Source: Polaromonas sp. (GTDB lineage Bacteria > Pseudomonadota > Gammaproteobacteria > Burkholderiales > Burkholderiaceae_C). Taken from it: a stretch of 41,760 bases of DNA. The DNA lies in NCBI GenBank assembly GCA_030650875.1, contig JAUSDK010000176.1, positions 1 through 41,760 on the forward strand, in the 5' to 3' direction. Every line of letters starts with the position of its first letter. The first letter of the stretch is position 1. Under the pieces are notes generated by a model. The model was not told the origin of the DNA, ran no database searches, and worked only from the letters and a program-made list of their open reading frames with translations. Positions 1 through 7,316 of the stretch are shown here, piece after piece. A program made the position numbers and the translations under genes.

Positions 1-666
1 CCGGCCGTGCACCGGGTCCACCGGCTGGCCGGCCTGGATGGCGGCGACTACCTTGCGTTGACCCGGAATGATCCAGAAAAACACATTGGCGCTCATCGCG
101 GTGGCCATCATGGCGCCCACCAGCAAGAAGGCCGCGCGCCCGGCAAACCAGTGGCAGGCCAAATACGAGGCAGCGCACACCAGCAGTAGCGCCAAGCCGC
201 CGACGATGGCGTCGCCGTTTTTGCGCGGGCCAAACACCCGGCAAATGCCGTCGTACAGCAGCCAGAAAACCACAAAGAACGCCAGTGCAGTGGCCACGGC
301 CGCCGTGGGCGACCAGTTCATCAGGGACTTGTCGACTAAATAGACACTGGCGTTCCAGAGGTAGGACACCGTGAACAGCGCAAAGCCCGTCAGCCAGGTG
401 CTGTAGCTTTCCCAGTAAAACCAGTGCAGGTGCGGCGGCAGCACGGGCGGCTTGACCGCGAACTTGACCGGGTGGTAAAAACCGCCGCCATGCACGGCCC
501 AGAGTTCCCCGCTGACGCCCTGCTGCTTTAAATCGTCGTCCACCGGCGGCGTCAGGCTGGAGTCCAGAAAGACGAAATAAAACGAGGAGCCCACCCAGGC
601 AATGGCGGTGATGACGTGAACCCAGCGCAGCAGCAGGTTGGCCCAGTCGAGAAGGTAGCTTTCCAT
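1..666 (-). CDS. puuD: Membrane urate hydroxylase PuuD, 5' part (runs off the window)
   Basis: Only the first 222 codons are present; the reading frame is open to base 1, so the 3' end lies outside. The translation starts MESYLLDWANLLLRWVHVIT and continues AIAWVGSSFYF, then shows several hydrophobic segments with aromatic-rich loops, as in the integral-membrane N-terminal half of PuuD-type urate oxidases (PF06181). In that family the membrane part is followed by a cytochrome c domain, which would lie beyond the window. The enzyme oxidises urate to 5-hydroxyisourate at the membrane, and that product is the substrate of the hydrolase encoded at 3485-3838. The start is chosen because GGGGA lies just upstream. 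It lies downstream of xdhC on the same strand with about 160 bp between. Identification is by family resemblance and pathway context. Confidence 0.85.
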   Translation of the reverse strand, partial: MESYLLDWANLLLRWVHVITAIAWVGSSFYFVFLDSSLTPPVDDDLKQQGVSGELWAVHGGGFYHPVKFAVKPPVLPPHLHWFYWESYSTWLTGFALFTVSYLWNASVYLVDKSLMNWSPTAAVATALAFFVVFWLLYDGICRVFGPRKNGDAIVGGLALLLVCAASYLACHWFAGRAAFLLVGAMMATAMSANVFFWIIPGQRKVVAAIQAGQPVDPVHGR

Positions 667-825
667 GAATCCCCGCGTAATCAGCGCAGGCCACGCGCAC
701 GGCGCAGCCCGGGTGCAAACCTGCTTACCACTGCGGGCGCTGTAAGCAGAAAAAAGAGGCCGCGAACAAAAGAAAGCCGACTGGATGGGCGTTTCCCGGC
801 GCCGCTGCGGCCTGACGCTACGAGT

Positions 826-1653
826 TTATAGGCTTTGCAGCAACTGGGCCGCCACGGCCACGGCAATCACTTCGGGCTCCTTGCCCGCAATGCCGCGCAC
901 GCCAATCGGGCAGGTGATGTGCGCAAGCTCTTCAGGCGTAAAGCCTTTGGCTTCAAGCCGATGGCGAAAGGCTGCCCATTTGGTCTTGCTGCCAATCAGG
1001 CCGACAAAGGGCAGGTCGGCCTGCGCGCGCTGGCGCTTCAGGCAAGCGGCCACCACGTCCAGGTCTTCGGCGTGGCTAAAGCTCATGATCAGCACCCGCG
1101 ACTGCGGCGCCAGGCCCGCCACGGCGGCCTGCACCGGCTCTGAATGCTCGCAGACAACGCCCAGCCCCACGGCGGGAAACACGCCGTCCCGGCTATCGAT
1201 CCAGGTCAGGCTGAACGGCAACGGCGCCAGCACCTGGGCCAGCGCCTGGCCCACATGGCCACCACCGAACAGCGCTACTGGCGTGCGCCCGCCGGAAAGG
1301 CGCAACGCCAGCGCCGGTACGTCGCGGGCGCTGACCGGCTCGAAACGCAGGTGCACCACGCCGCCGCAGCACTGGCCCAGCGCCGGCCCGAGCGCAAAGC
1401 GCAGCGGGGCCTGCCCGACTTGAGCGCCCTGCCCCCCAGCCTGCAACTGCGCGCGGGCGGTGGCAATGGCCTGGTATTCGAGGTGGCCACCGCCTATCGT
1501 GCCCACCAGCGCATCGGCAAACACCGCCATCCAGGTGCCCGCCTCGCGCGGCACCGAGCCCCGGGTGGAAGCGACCTGCACCAGCACGGCCGGCTGGGTC
1601 AGCAGGCGGGTCAAAAAATTCTCAGTGTGGCGGCTTGTGCGGCTGGAGACCAT
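826..1653 (-). CDS. xdhC: Xanthine dehydrogenase accessory protein XdhC
   Basis: A 275-residue protein with the XdhC/CoxI layout. The N-terminal part carries RGSVPREAGTWM and IGGGHLEYQA, the middle has the conserved LGQCCGGVVHLRFE stretch, and the C-terminal half is a Rossmann-like domain with VALFGGGHVGQAL. XdhC is known to bind molybdenum cofactor and to insert its sulfurated form into xanthine dehydrogenase, so this gene belongs to the hypoxanthine/xanthine to urate step. The catalytic subunits XdhA/XdhB are not in the window and may lie left of base 1. An upstream in-frame ATG at 1683 would add ten residues, but MVSSRTSRHTENFLTRLL at 1653 gives the usual family start. It precedes puuD on the same strand. 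Confidence 0.9.
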   Translation of the reverse strand: MVSSRTSRHTENFLTRLLTQPAVLVQVASTRGSVPREAGTWMAVFADALVGTIGGGHLEYQAIATARAQLQAGGQGAQVGQAPLRFALGPALGQCCGGVVHLRFEPVSARDVPALALRLSGGRTPVALFGGGHVGQALAQVLAPLPFSLTWIDSRDGVFPAVGLGVVCEHSEPVQAAVAGLAPQSRVLIMSFSHAEDLDVVAACLKRQRAQADLPFVGLIGSKTKWAAFRHRLEAKGFTPEELAHITCPIGVRGIAGKEPEVIAVAVAAQLLQSL

Positions 1654-1766
1654 GGTGGAGCTACTGAAAAATAGGGCGCGCAAATAATGGGCAAAATGGC
1701 CACCACAATGCCTTGCGCAGCGGGCATCATCGTCACCTTAGCACCGAGACAGCACCGAGACCTCAT

Positions 1767-2270
1767 ATGCCCGACACAAAACCCCGCCGCTTCTGGCTGC
1801 TGACCCTGATAAGCGCAGCTGCCGCTGCGGTCGTGAGCGCCTGCAAAAACGCACCCAAACCCGAAACCCCGGTGGCGGCGCCCGGCCCGGTAACCGGCCC
1901 CGTTGCCGCCTCGAAAGGCTCGGCCCGAAGCTCGGGCGCCAGCTCGCCGCGCGCCTACCGCCAGGACGGCGCGACGCACCTCTACGGCCTGAACGCAGAC
2001 CGCATCTTCAAGGGCAGAATGCCGCCGCTGCTGTATGCCATTGGCGTGCTCAACGTGGAGATAGACCGCGTGGGCCGCGTGACCCGGCTGGACTGGATGC
2101 GGGCGCCGCGCCACGCGCCTGAAGTGATCGCGGAAATTGAGCGCACGGTGCGGCAGGCGTCGCCGTTTCCGGCCCCCACCCGGCTGGGCAAGGTGGTTTA
2201 TACCGACACCTGGCTGTGGCACAAAAGCGGCAAGTTCCAGCTCGATACGCTGACCGAAGGGCAAGATTAA
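1767..2270 (+). CDS. Predicted lipoprotein with a TonB C-terminal-like domain
   Basis: 167 residues from ATG 1767. The N-terminus is a lipoprotein signal: MPDTKPRRFW, a hydrophobic stretch, then lipobox V-S-A-C with Cys26 as the probable lipidation site. A proline/alanine-rich linker follows (about residues 28-65), then a folded C-terminal part with LLYAIGVLNVEIDRVGRV and SPFPAPTRLG, which resembles the C-terminal domain of TonB-like proteins (a VxxxGxV strand followed by an S-PFP motif). There is no N-terminal transmembrane anchor of the energy-transducing type, so a TonB energy role is unlikely. It is divergent from xdhC and convergent with the Bug gene at 2404. Function not recognised. A GC-rich tail of 18 extra residues would follow from an upstream start at 1713 and is not favoured. 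Confidence 0.7.
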   Translation: MPDTKPRRFWLLTLISAAAAAVVSACKNAPKPETPVAAPGPVTGPVAASKGSARSSGASSPRAYRQDGATHLYGLNADRIFKGRMPPLLYAIGVLNVEIDRVGRVTRLDWMRAPRHAPEVIAEIERTVRQASPFPAPTRLGKVVYTDTWLWHKSGKFQLDTLTEGQD

Positions 2271-2299
2271 GGGCCCCCACGCTCCCCACTTCGTGTGAT

Positions 2300-2325
2300 T
2301 CGCTGCCCCCCGAGGGGGCGCTGCG
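2300..2325. repeat. GC-rich hairpin between convergent genes, possible dispersed repeat
   Basis: Bases 2305-2319 read GCCCCC-CGA-GGGGGC, a perfect 6 bp stem with a 3 base loop. It sits in the 133 bp gap between the lipoprotein gene (ends 2270) and the Bug gene (ends 2404), which converge, so it could act as a two-way transcription barrier even though no T tract follows. The surrounding sequence (about 2272-2375) resembles a GC-rich intergenic repeat that I recall as frequent in Comamonadaceae genomes; only one copy is in this window, so the repeat status is inferred. Confidence 0.4.
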
Positions 2326-2403
2326 CCTGCGGCCCCTGCTGGCGAGGGAGTGCGCTCCGACGCTGGTCGCTGGTCGCTGCTGCTTTAACGGCAGGTTTTC
2401 AGG

Positions 2404-3414
2404 CTATTCGATCTTGAGGTTTTGCAGCTTTACCACCTGGCGCCAGGCGTGGTAATCCGCATCAATGAACTGCCCAAGTTGCGCGGGCGAGCCGGGCATG
2501 GCGTCCACCGCGTCGGTTTTGAAACGCGACACCACTTCGGGCAGCGCCACCACCTTGTTGATGGCCGCGTTGAGGCTGTCGATGATGGCGGCGGGCGTGC
2601 CGGCGGGGGCCATCAGGGCGAAATAGTTCACCACGTCAATGCCTGAAAAACCGGACTCCAGCATGCTGGGCACGCCCGGCAAGGCGCTGGAGCGCCTGGC
2701 GCTCGTCACGGCCAGCGGTTTGACGCTGCCATTTTTGATGAACGGCAGCAAGGCCGGAATGGTGCCGGTGACCAGCTCGATTTGCCCGCTGATCATGTCC
2801 ATGGTGGCGGGTGCCACGCCGCGGTAGGGAATGTGGGTGATGTAGGTGCCAGTGCGCGCCTTCAGGAGTTCGAGCACCAGATGGTTGACGCCGCCGGCAC
2901 CGGCCGAGCCGTAATTGAGCACGCCGGGCTTTTGCCGGGCCAGCATGACGAGTTCCTTCATGGTGCTGACCGGCAGTTTGGTGTTGGCGGCCCAGACCAG
3001 CGGCCCGGTCGCAATCAGGCCCACCGGGGCAAACTGCTGCAAGGGGTCGTAGTTGGCGCTGGGCAACGAGGCGGCCACCGTGGTGAAAGGCGACGCCACC
3101 AGCAGCAGCGTGTAGCCGTCGGCCGGCGCCTGCGCCACGTACTGCGTGCCAATGGCACCCGAGGCTCCGGCCTTGTTGTCCACCACAAAGCTGGTGTTCA
3201 TGACTTCGCCGAGCTTTTGCGCCACGAGGCGGGCCATGGCGTCAGTGCCTGCGCCCGGGGCAAAGGGCACCACTATCTTGACGGCGCGATCAGGGTAACT
3301 GGCGGCAGGGGTTTGCGCGCGTGCGGTGGCGGTCCCCATCAGGCTGGCGGCTGCGCTGGCCGACAGCAGCAAGGCGCGGCGCCGGCTCAGCGTGCCCGGT
3401 GACTTGACATTCAT
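2404..3414 (-). CDS. Bug-family (TctC-type) periplasmic substrate-binding protein
   Basis: 336 residues from ATG 3414. It opens with a signal peptide (basic RRRALLL, a hydrophobic core, ATARAQ cleavage region). The mature start YPDRAVKIVVPFAPGAGTD is the signature of Bug receptors of tripartite tricarboxylate transporters, followed by the NKAGASGAIG segment that lines the ligand pocket. Bug proteins bind diverse organic acids in the periplasm of betaproteobacteria, usually without linked TctA/TctB genes, and none is seen here. It lies 70 bp behind the hydroxyisourate hydrolase gene on the same strand and is probably co-transcribed, which suggests a ligand from purine breakdown; that is inference only. 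Longer in-frame starts up to 3567 overlap that neighbour and lack a signal peptide. Confidence 0.88.
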   Translation of the reverse strand: MNVKSPGTLSRRRALLLSASAAASLMGTATARAQTPAASYPDRAVKIVVPFAPGAGTDAMARLVAQKLGEVMNTSFVVDNKAGASGAIGTQYVAQAPADGYTLLLVASPFTTVAASLPSANYDPLQQFAPVGLIATGPLVWAANTKLPVSTMKELVMLARQKPGVLNYGSAGAGGVNHLVLELLKARTGTYITHIPYRGVAPATMDMISGQIELVTGTIPALLPFIKNGSVKPLAVTSARRSSALPGVPSMLESGFSGIDVVNYFALMAPAGTPAAIIDSLNAAINKVVALPEVVSRFKTDAVDAMPGSPAQLGQFIDADYHAWRQVVKLQNLKIE

Positions 3415-3484
3415 GGCAAAACAATCGAGGTGGATAGGGCCCCATTTTCGCCGCAAGTCCATGACGGCATCATGACAACGCGGC

Positions 3485-3838
3485 CTAGCTGCCCCGGTAG
3501 GTTGAATAGCTCCAGGGGCTGACCAGCAGCGGCACATGGTAGTGCTGGCGGGTGTCGGCCACACCAAAGTCCAGCGTGACCTGGTTCAAAAAAGGCGGCT
3601 CGGGCAGTTCCACGCCCTTTGCCCTGAAGTAGCCGGCCACGTCGAACACCAGCCGGTACGTGCCGGGCTGCAGGCTGGCGCTATCGTAGAGCAGCCCGTC
3701 GGGGTTGCGGCCGTCCTGGTTGAGGATGAAGCACTTGACCAGCACGGCCTCCTCGCCGTGCGTGGTGTAGAGCCTTGCCTGCATGCCGGCTGCGGGCGTG
3801 CCGTGCATGGTGTCCAGTACATGTGTGCTCAAGCCCAT
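3485..3838 (-). CDS. uraH: 5-Hydroxyisourate hydrolase (transthyretin-like)
   Basis: 117 residues, the normal size for the family. It starts MGLSTHVLDTMHGTPA, with the conserved S-T-H-V-L-D motif, has RQHYHVPLLVSPWSYSTY (His99 and His101) near the end, and finishes with the diagnostic YRGS tetrapeptide that separates these hydrolases from true transthyretins. The enzyme opens 5-hydroxyisourate to OHCU, the step between PuuD and UraD. A clear GAAGGA ribosome site precedes the ATG at 3838. It is divergent from the gntR-puuE operon across 86 bp that contains a palindromic operator candidate, and is followed by the Bug gene. Confidence 0.95.
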   Translation of the reverse strand: MGLSTHVLDTMHGTPAAGMQARLYTTHGEEAVLVKCFILNQDGRNPDGLLYDSASLQPGTYRLVFDVAGYFRAKGVELPEPPFLNQVTLDFGVADTRQHYHVPLLVSPWSYSTYRGS

Positions 3839-3888
3839 GGTGTTCCTTCGAAATGGGCGCCTGCTGAAAATTACCGGCGCGCCAAAAG

Positions 3889-3896
3889 TGTATACA
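3889..3896. promoter_or_regulatory. Palindromic operator candidate TGTATACA between uraH and gntR
   Basis: TGTATACA is a perfect 8 bp palindrome in the 86 bp divergent intergenic region. GntR/FCD regulators typically bind short palindromes with a GT-N-AC core, and this one lies about 29 bp before the regulator's own start and at the -35 position for that promoter. It is a plausible site for autoregulation and control of uraH by the neighbouring GntR protein. No binding evidence is available. Confidence 0.45.
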
Positions 3897-3912
3897 GTTT
3901 TGTGTTTTTGGC

Positions 3913-3918
3913 TATGAT
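3913..3918 (+). promoter_or_regulatory. Putative -10 box TATGAT placed for leaderless gntR transcription
   Basis: TATGAT matches the sigma-70 -10 consensus at five of six positions and ends six bases before the ATG at 3925. Transcription would start at or very near the A of the start codon, giving a leaderless or nearly leaderless mRNA. No Shine-Dalgarno sequence precedes this ATG, which fits. Confidence 0.5.
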
Positions 3919-3924
3919 GGCGCG

Positions 3925-4578
3925 ATGGAATCGTCCACCACCCACGCGATTGTCGAAGCGCTGACCAAGGCCATTGTGGAGCACCGGCTGCATCCGGGCA
4001 GCAAGCTGCCGGAGCAAAAGCTGGCCGACCATTTCGGCGTGTCGCGCACGCTGGTGCGTCAGGCGCTGTTCCAGCTGTCGCAAAACCGCCTGATCCGCCT
4101 GGAGCCCGCACGCGGCGCTTTTGTGGCGGCACCCTCGGCGCTGGAGGCGCAGCAGGTGTTTGCCGTGCGGCGCATGCTGGAAGCTGAAATGACCCGCGCC
4201 TTTGTGCGGGCGGTGACGCCCGCCAGAATCAAGGCGCTGCGGGAGCACATCGCGCAGGAAAAAGCCGCCGTCAGGCAGGGCGACGTGCCCGGCCGCACCC
4301 GGGCGCTCGGGGACTTTCATGTGCGCATGGCCGAGCTGATGGGCAACCAGGTTTTGGCGCAGGTGCTGGGCGAGCTGATTTCACGCTGCGCGCTGATCAC
4401 CCTGATGTACCAGACGACCAGCGCCGCCGAACATTCCCACGACGCGCACGCCGCCATTGTCAAGGCCCTGGCCGCCCGGGACGAAGCCCTGGCCGTACAG
4501 CTGATGAACACGCATTTGCGGCAGGTCGAGCAAAGCCTCACGCTGGACGGCAGGCCGCCCGCCGACGCCATTGAATGA
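3925..4578 (+). CDS. GntR-family (FCD subfamily) regulator of the urate operon
   Basis: 217 residues. Residues about 8-68 form the winged helix-turn-helix (HPGSKLPEQKLADHFGVSRT followed by LVRQALFQL and the wing ARGAFVA). Residues about 75-205 are an FCD ligand-binding domain, with likely metal ligands among Asp130, His132, His175 and His197. It is the first gene of a tightly packed operon: its stop overlaps the puuE start as ATGA. The likely effector is a purine catabolite and the likely target is the divergent uraH/gntR intergenic region; both are inferred from position. There is no ribosome site before the ATG, see the -10 box at 3913. Confidence 0.88.
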   Translation: MESSTTHAIVEALTKAIVEHRLHPGSKLPEQKLADHFGVSRTLVRQALFQLSQNRLIRLEPARGAFVAAPSALEAQQVFAVRRMLEAEMTRAFVRAVTPARIKALREHIAQEKAAVRQGDVPGRTRALGDFHVRMAELMGNQVLAQVLGELISRCALITLMYQTTSAAEHSHDAHAAIVKALAARDEALAVQLMNTHLRQVEQSLTLDGRPPADAIE

Positions 4579-5537
4579 ACCCTGCCATGAACACAGCCCC
4601 CTATCCACGCGACCTCGTCGGCTACGGCCGCACCCCGCCCCATGCCCGGTGGCCGGGCCAGGCGCGCATTGCCGTGCAGTTTGTGCTGAACTACGAAGAA
4701 GGCAGTGAAAACGCGGTGCTCCACGGCGATGCCGGGTCCGAGCAGTTCCTGTCGGAAATGTTCAACCCGCCCAGCTTTGCCGACCGGCACCTGAGCATGG
4801 AAAGCATTTACGAATACGGTTCGCGCGCCGGCGTGTGGCGAATCCTGCGCGAATTTGAAAAGCGCCAGTTGCCGCTCACGGTGTTTGGCGTGGGCATGGC
4901 CTTGCAGCGCGTGCCCGACGTGGCGGCGGCCTTGGTGGAACTGGGCCACGAAATCGCCTGCCACGGCTGGCGCTGGATCAATTACCAGACGGTGGACGAA
5001 GCTACCGAGCGCGAACACATGCGCCTGGGCCTGGACGCGATCGAGCGGCTCACCGGCACGCGCCCGCTGGGCTGGTACACCGGCCGCGACAGCCCGCGCA
5101 CCCGCCGCCTGGTAGCGGACGATGGCCGGCTGGCCTACGACAGCGACTACTACGGCGACGACCTGCCGTTCTGGACGCCGGTGGCCCGCACCGATGGCAC
5201 GCTGGCGCAGCGCCTGGTCGTGCCCTACGCGATGGACACCAACGACATGCGCTTTTCGCTGCCGCAGGGCTTTGCGCAGGCAGAGGATTTTTTTGTCTAC
5301 CTGCGCGACAGTTTTGACGCGCTGTACGCCGAAGGCGACCCGAACGGCCTGAACACCCCCAAGATGCTCAGCATTGGCATGCACTGCCGGCTGCTGGGCC
5401 GGCCCGGCCGCATCGTGGCGCTGCAGCGCTTTCTGGACCATGTGCAGCAGCACGCCCATGTCTGGGTCTGCCGCCGCATCGACATTGCGCGGCACTGGCA
5501 GCACACCCACCCCCCTCAAGACCCACAGGAAATTTAA
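4575..5537 (+). CDS. puuE: Allantoinase PuuE (polysaccharide deacetylase fold)
   Basis: 320 residues, within the family range. Characteristic segments are YPRDLVGYGRTPPHARWPG, LNYEEGSENAVLHGD (residues 39-52), the EIACHGWRW motif around His130, and TGRDSPRTRRL. PuuE-type allantoinases hydrolyse allantoin to allantoate and belong to the carbohydrate esterase 4 fold rather than to the zinc amidohydrolases such as AllB. The start overlaps the gntR stop by four bases; a second ATG at 4587 would remove only four residues. Three bases separate it from the UraD fusion downstream, so translation is probably coupled. Confidence 0.93.
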   Translation: MNPAMNTAPYPRDLVGYGRTPPHARWPGQARIAVQFVLNYEEGSENAVLHGDAGSEQFLSEMFNPPSFADRHLSMESIYEYGSRAGVWRILREFEKRQLPLTVFGVGMALQRVPDVAAALVELGHEIACHGWRWINYQTVDEATEREHMRLGLDAIERLTGTRPLGWYTGRDSPRTRRLVADDGRLAYDSDYYGDDLPFWTPVARTDGTLAQRLVVPYAMDTNDMRFSLPQGFAQAEDFFVYLRDSFDALYAEGDPNGLNTPKMLSIGMHCRLLGRPGRIVALQRFLDHVQQHAHVWVCRRIDIARHWQHTHPPQDPQEI

Positions 5538-5540
5538 GGC

Positions 5541-7316
5541 ATGGCCCTCACGCTGGAACAGATCAACACCGCACCGCGCGACCAGGCGCTGCAACTGCTG
5601 GAAGGCCTCTACGAACACTCGCCCTGGATCGCCGGGCAGGCCCTCGATGCGCGCCCCTTCCAGTCGCTGGCGCAGCTCAAGCAGGAGATGGTGCGCGTGC
5701 TGCAAGCGGCCGGCCTGGAGGCGCAACTGGGCCTGATACGCGCCCACCCGGAGCTGGCCGGCAAGGCCATGGTCAGCCAGCGCCTCACAGCGCAATCGAA
5801 GCAGGAGCAGGACACCGCCGGCCTGACTGACTGCACGCCCGGGGAGTTCGCCACGCTGCAGCAGCTCAACACCGACTACAACGCCAAATTCGGCTTTCCC
5901 TTCATCCTGGCGGTGCGCGGGCCGCGCGGCACCGGGCTGCGCAAGCAGCAGATCATTGCCACCTTTGCGCGCCGCCTGCAGCACCCGCCCGAGTTGGAGC
6001 GGCAGGAATGCCTGCGCAACATCCACCGCGTGGTGGAGCTGCGGCTCAACGACAAGTTTGCGCAGGAACCTGCGCTGGGTCATCTGGTCTGGGACTGGCA
6101 GGAGCAGCTGGCGCAGTACAGCGACCCCGGCTACCTTGAACAAGGCCAGCTCACGGTGACCTACCTGACCGATGCGCACCGGGCCTGTGCGCAGTTCATT
6201 GCCGGCACGATGCGCGAAAACGGCTTTGACGACGTGACACTGGACGCCGTCGGCAACGTGGTGGGCACCTACCGGGCCGCCAGCCACAACGCGCCCACGC
6301 TGCTGACCGGCAGCCACTACGACACCGTGCGCAACGGCGGCAAATACGATGGACGGCTCGGCATTTTTGTGCCGCTGGCCTGCGTGCGTGAACTGCACCG
6401 CCAGGGCCGGCGCCTGCCGTTCAACCTGGAGGTGATCGGCTTTGCCGAAGAGGAAGGCCAGCGCTACAAGGCGACCTTCCTGGGCTCCGGCGCGCTGACC
6501 GGCGACTTCAAGCCCGAGTGGCTGGACCAAAAAGACGCCGACGGCATCACGATGCGCCAGGCCATGCAGCGGGCCGGGCTGGAGGTGGACGCCATACCCG
6601 CCCTGCAGCGCGACCCGTCCCGCTACCTCGGCTTTGTCGAGGTGCACATCGAGCAAGGCCCGGTGCTGAACGAGCTGGACCTGCCGCTGGGCATCGTCAC
6701 CTCCATCAATGGCAGCGTGCGTTACCTGTGCGAGGTCACCGGCATGGCCAGCCACGCCGGCACCACGCCCATGAACCGCCGCCGCGACGCCGCCACCGCC
6801 GTGGCCGAACTGGCGCTGTATGTGGAGCAGCGCGCTGGTCAGGATGCTGACTCGGTCGGCACCGTGGGCCAGCTGCAGGTGCCGGGCGGCTCGATCAACG
6901 TGGTGCCGGGGCGCTGCGTTTTTTCACTCGACCTGCGCGCGCCCAACGATGCACAGCGCGACGCGCTGGCCCGCGACGTGCTCGCGCAGCTCACGGCCAT
7001 TTGCGGACGCCGGGGCGTTCAATACACACTGGAATGCACCGAACGCGCCGCCGCCGCGCCCAGCGCGCCGGCCTGGCAGCAGCGCTGGGAACGCGCCGTG
7101 GAGGCGCTGGGCCTGCCGTGCCACCGCCTACCCAGCGGCGCCGGCCACGACGCCATGAAGCTGCACAAGATCATGCCGCAGGCCATGCTGTTTGTGCGCG
7201 GCCAGAATTCCGGCATCAGCCACAACCCGCTGGAAAGCACCACCAGCGACGACATGCAGCTCGCCATTCTGGCCTTGCAGCAGCTGCTGGACCAACTTGC
7301 CCTGGAAACCCCATGA
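5541..7316 (+). CDS. Fusion of OHCU decarboxylase (UraD) and allantoate amidohydrolase
   Basis: 591 residues with two enzyme domains. Residues 1-172 are UraD: catalytic His69 lies in RAHPELAGKAM, and FGFPFILAVRG (117-127) is the usual substrate loop. Residues about 180-591 are an M20-type allantoate amidohydrolase: GSHYDTVRNGGKYDGRLG (257-274) with metal ligands His259 and Asp270, FAEEEGQRY (Glu303/Glu304), EVHIEQGP (His369), GMASHAGTTPM (His405), GAGHDAMKL (His536) and SGISHNPLE. The first half decarboxylates OHCU to S-allantoin; the second hydrolyses allantoate to ureidoglycine, CO2 and ammonia. PuuE, encoded directly upstream, does the step in between. All visible catalytic residues of both parts are intact, so the fusion looks functional. 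I recall this arrangement in related Comamonadaceae. Confidence 0.92.
   Translation: MALTLEQINTAPRDQALQLLEGLYEHSPWIAGQALDARPFQSLAQLKQEMVRVLQAAGLEAQLGLIRAHPELAGKAMVSQRLTAQSKQEQDTAGLTDCTPGEFATLQQLNTDYNAKFGFPFILAVRGPRGTGLRKQQIIATFARRLQHPPELERQECLRNIHRVVELRLNDKFAQEPALGHLVWDWQEQLAQYSDPGYLEQGQLTVTYLTDAHRACAQFIAGTMRENGFDDVTLDAVGNVVGTYRAASHNAPTLLTGSHYDTVRNGGKYDGRLGIFVPLACVRELHRQGRRLPFNLEVIGFAEEEGQRYKATFLGSGALTGDFKPEWLDQKDADGITMRQAMQRAGLEVDAIPALQRDPSRYLGFVEVHIEQGPVLNELDLPLGIVTSINGSVRYLCEVTGMASHAGTTPMNRRRDAATAVAELALYVEQRAGQDADSVGTVGQLQVPGGSINVVPGRCVFSLDLRAPNDAQRDALARDVLAQLTAICGRRGVQYTLECTERAAAAPSAPAWQQRWERAVEALGLPCHRLPSGAGHDAMKLHKIMPQAMLFVRGQNSGISHNPLESTTSDDMQLAILALQQLLDQLALETP

Noticed and set aside
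4317-6755. An 812 codon open frame on the minus strand opposite puuE and the UraD fusion
   Set aside because: It is a GC-rich shadow: its translation is low-complexity His/Gly/Arg/Val without domains, while the plus-strand frames have clear families and coupled starts.
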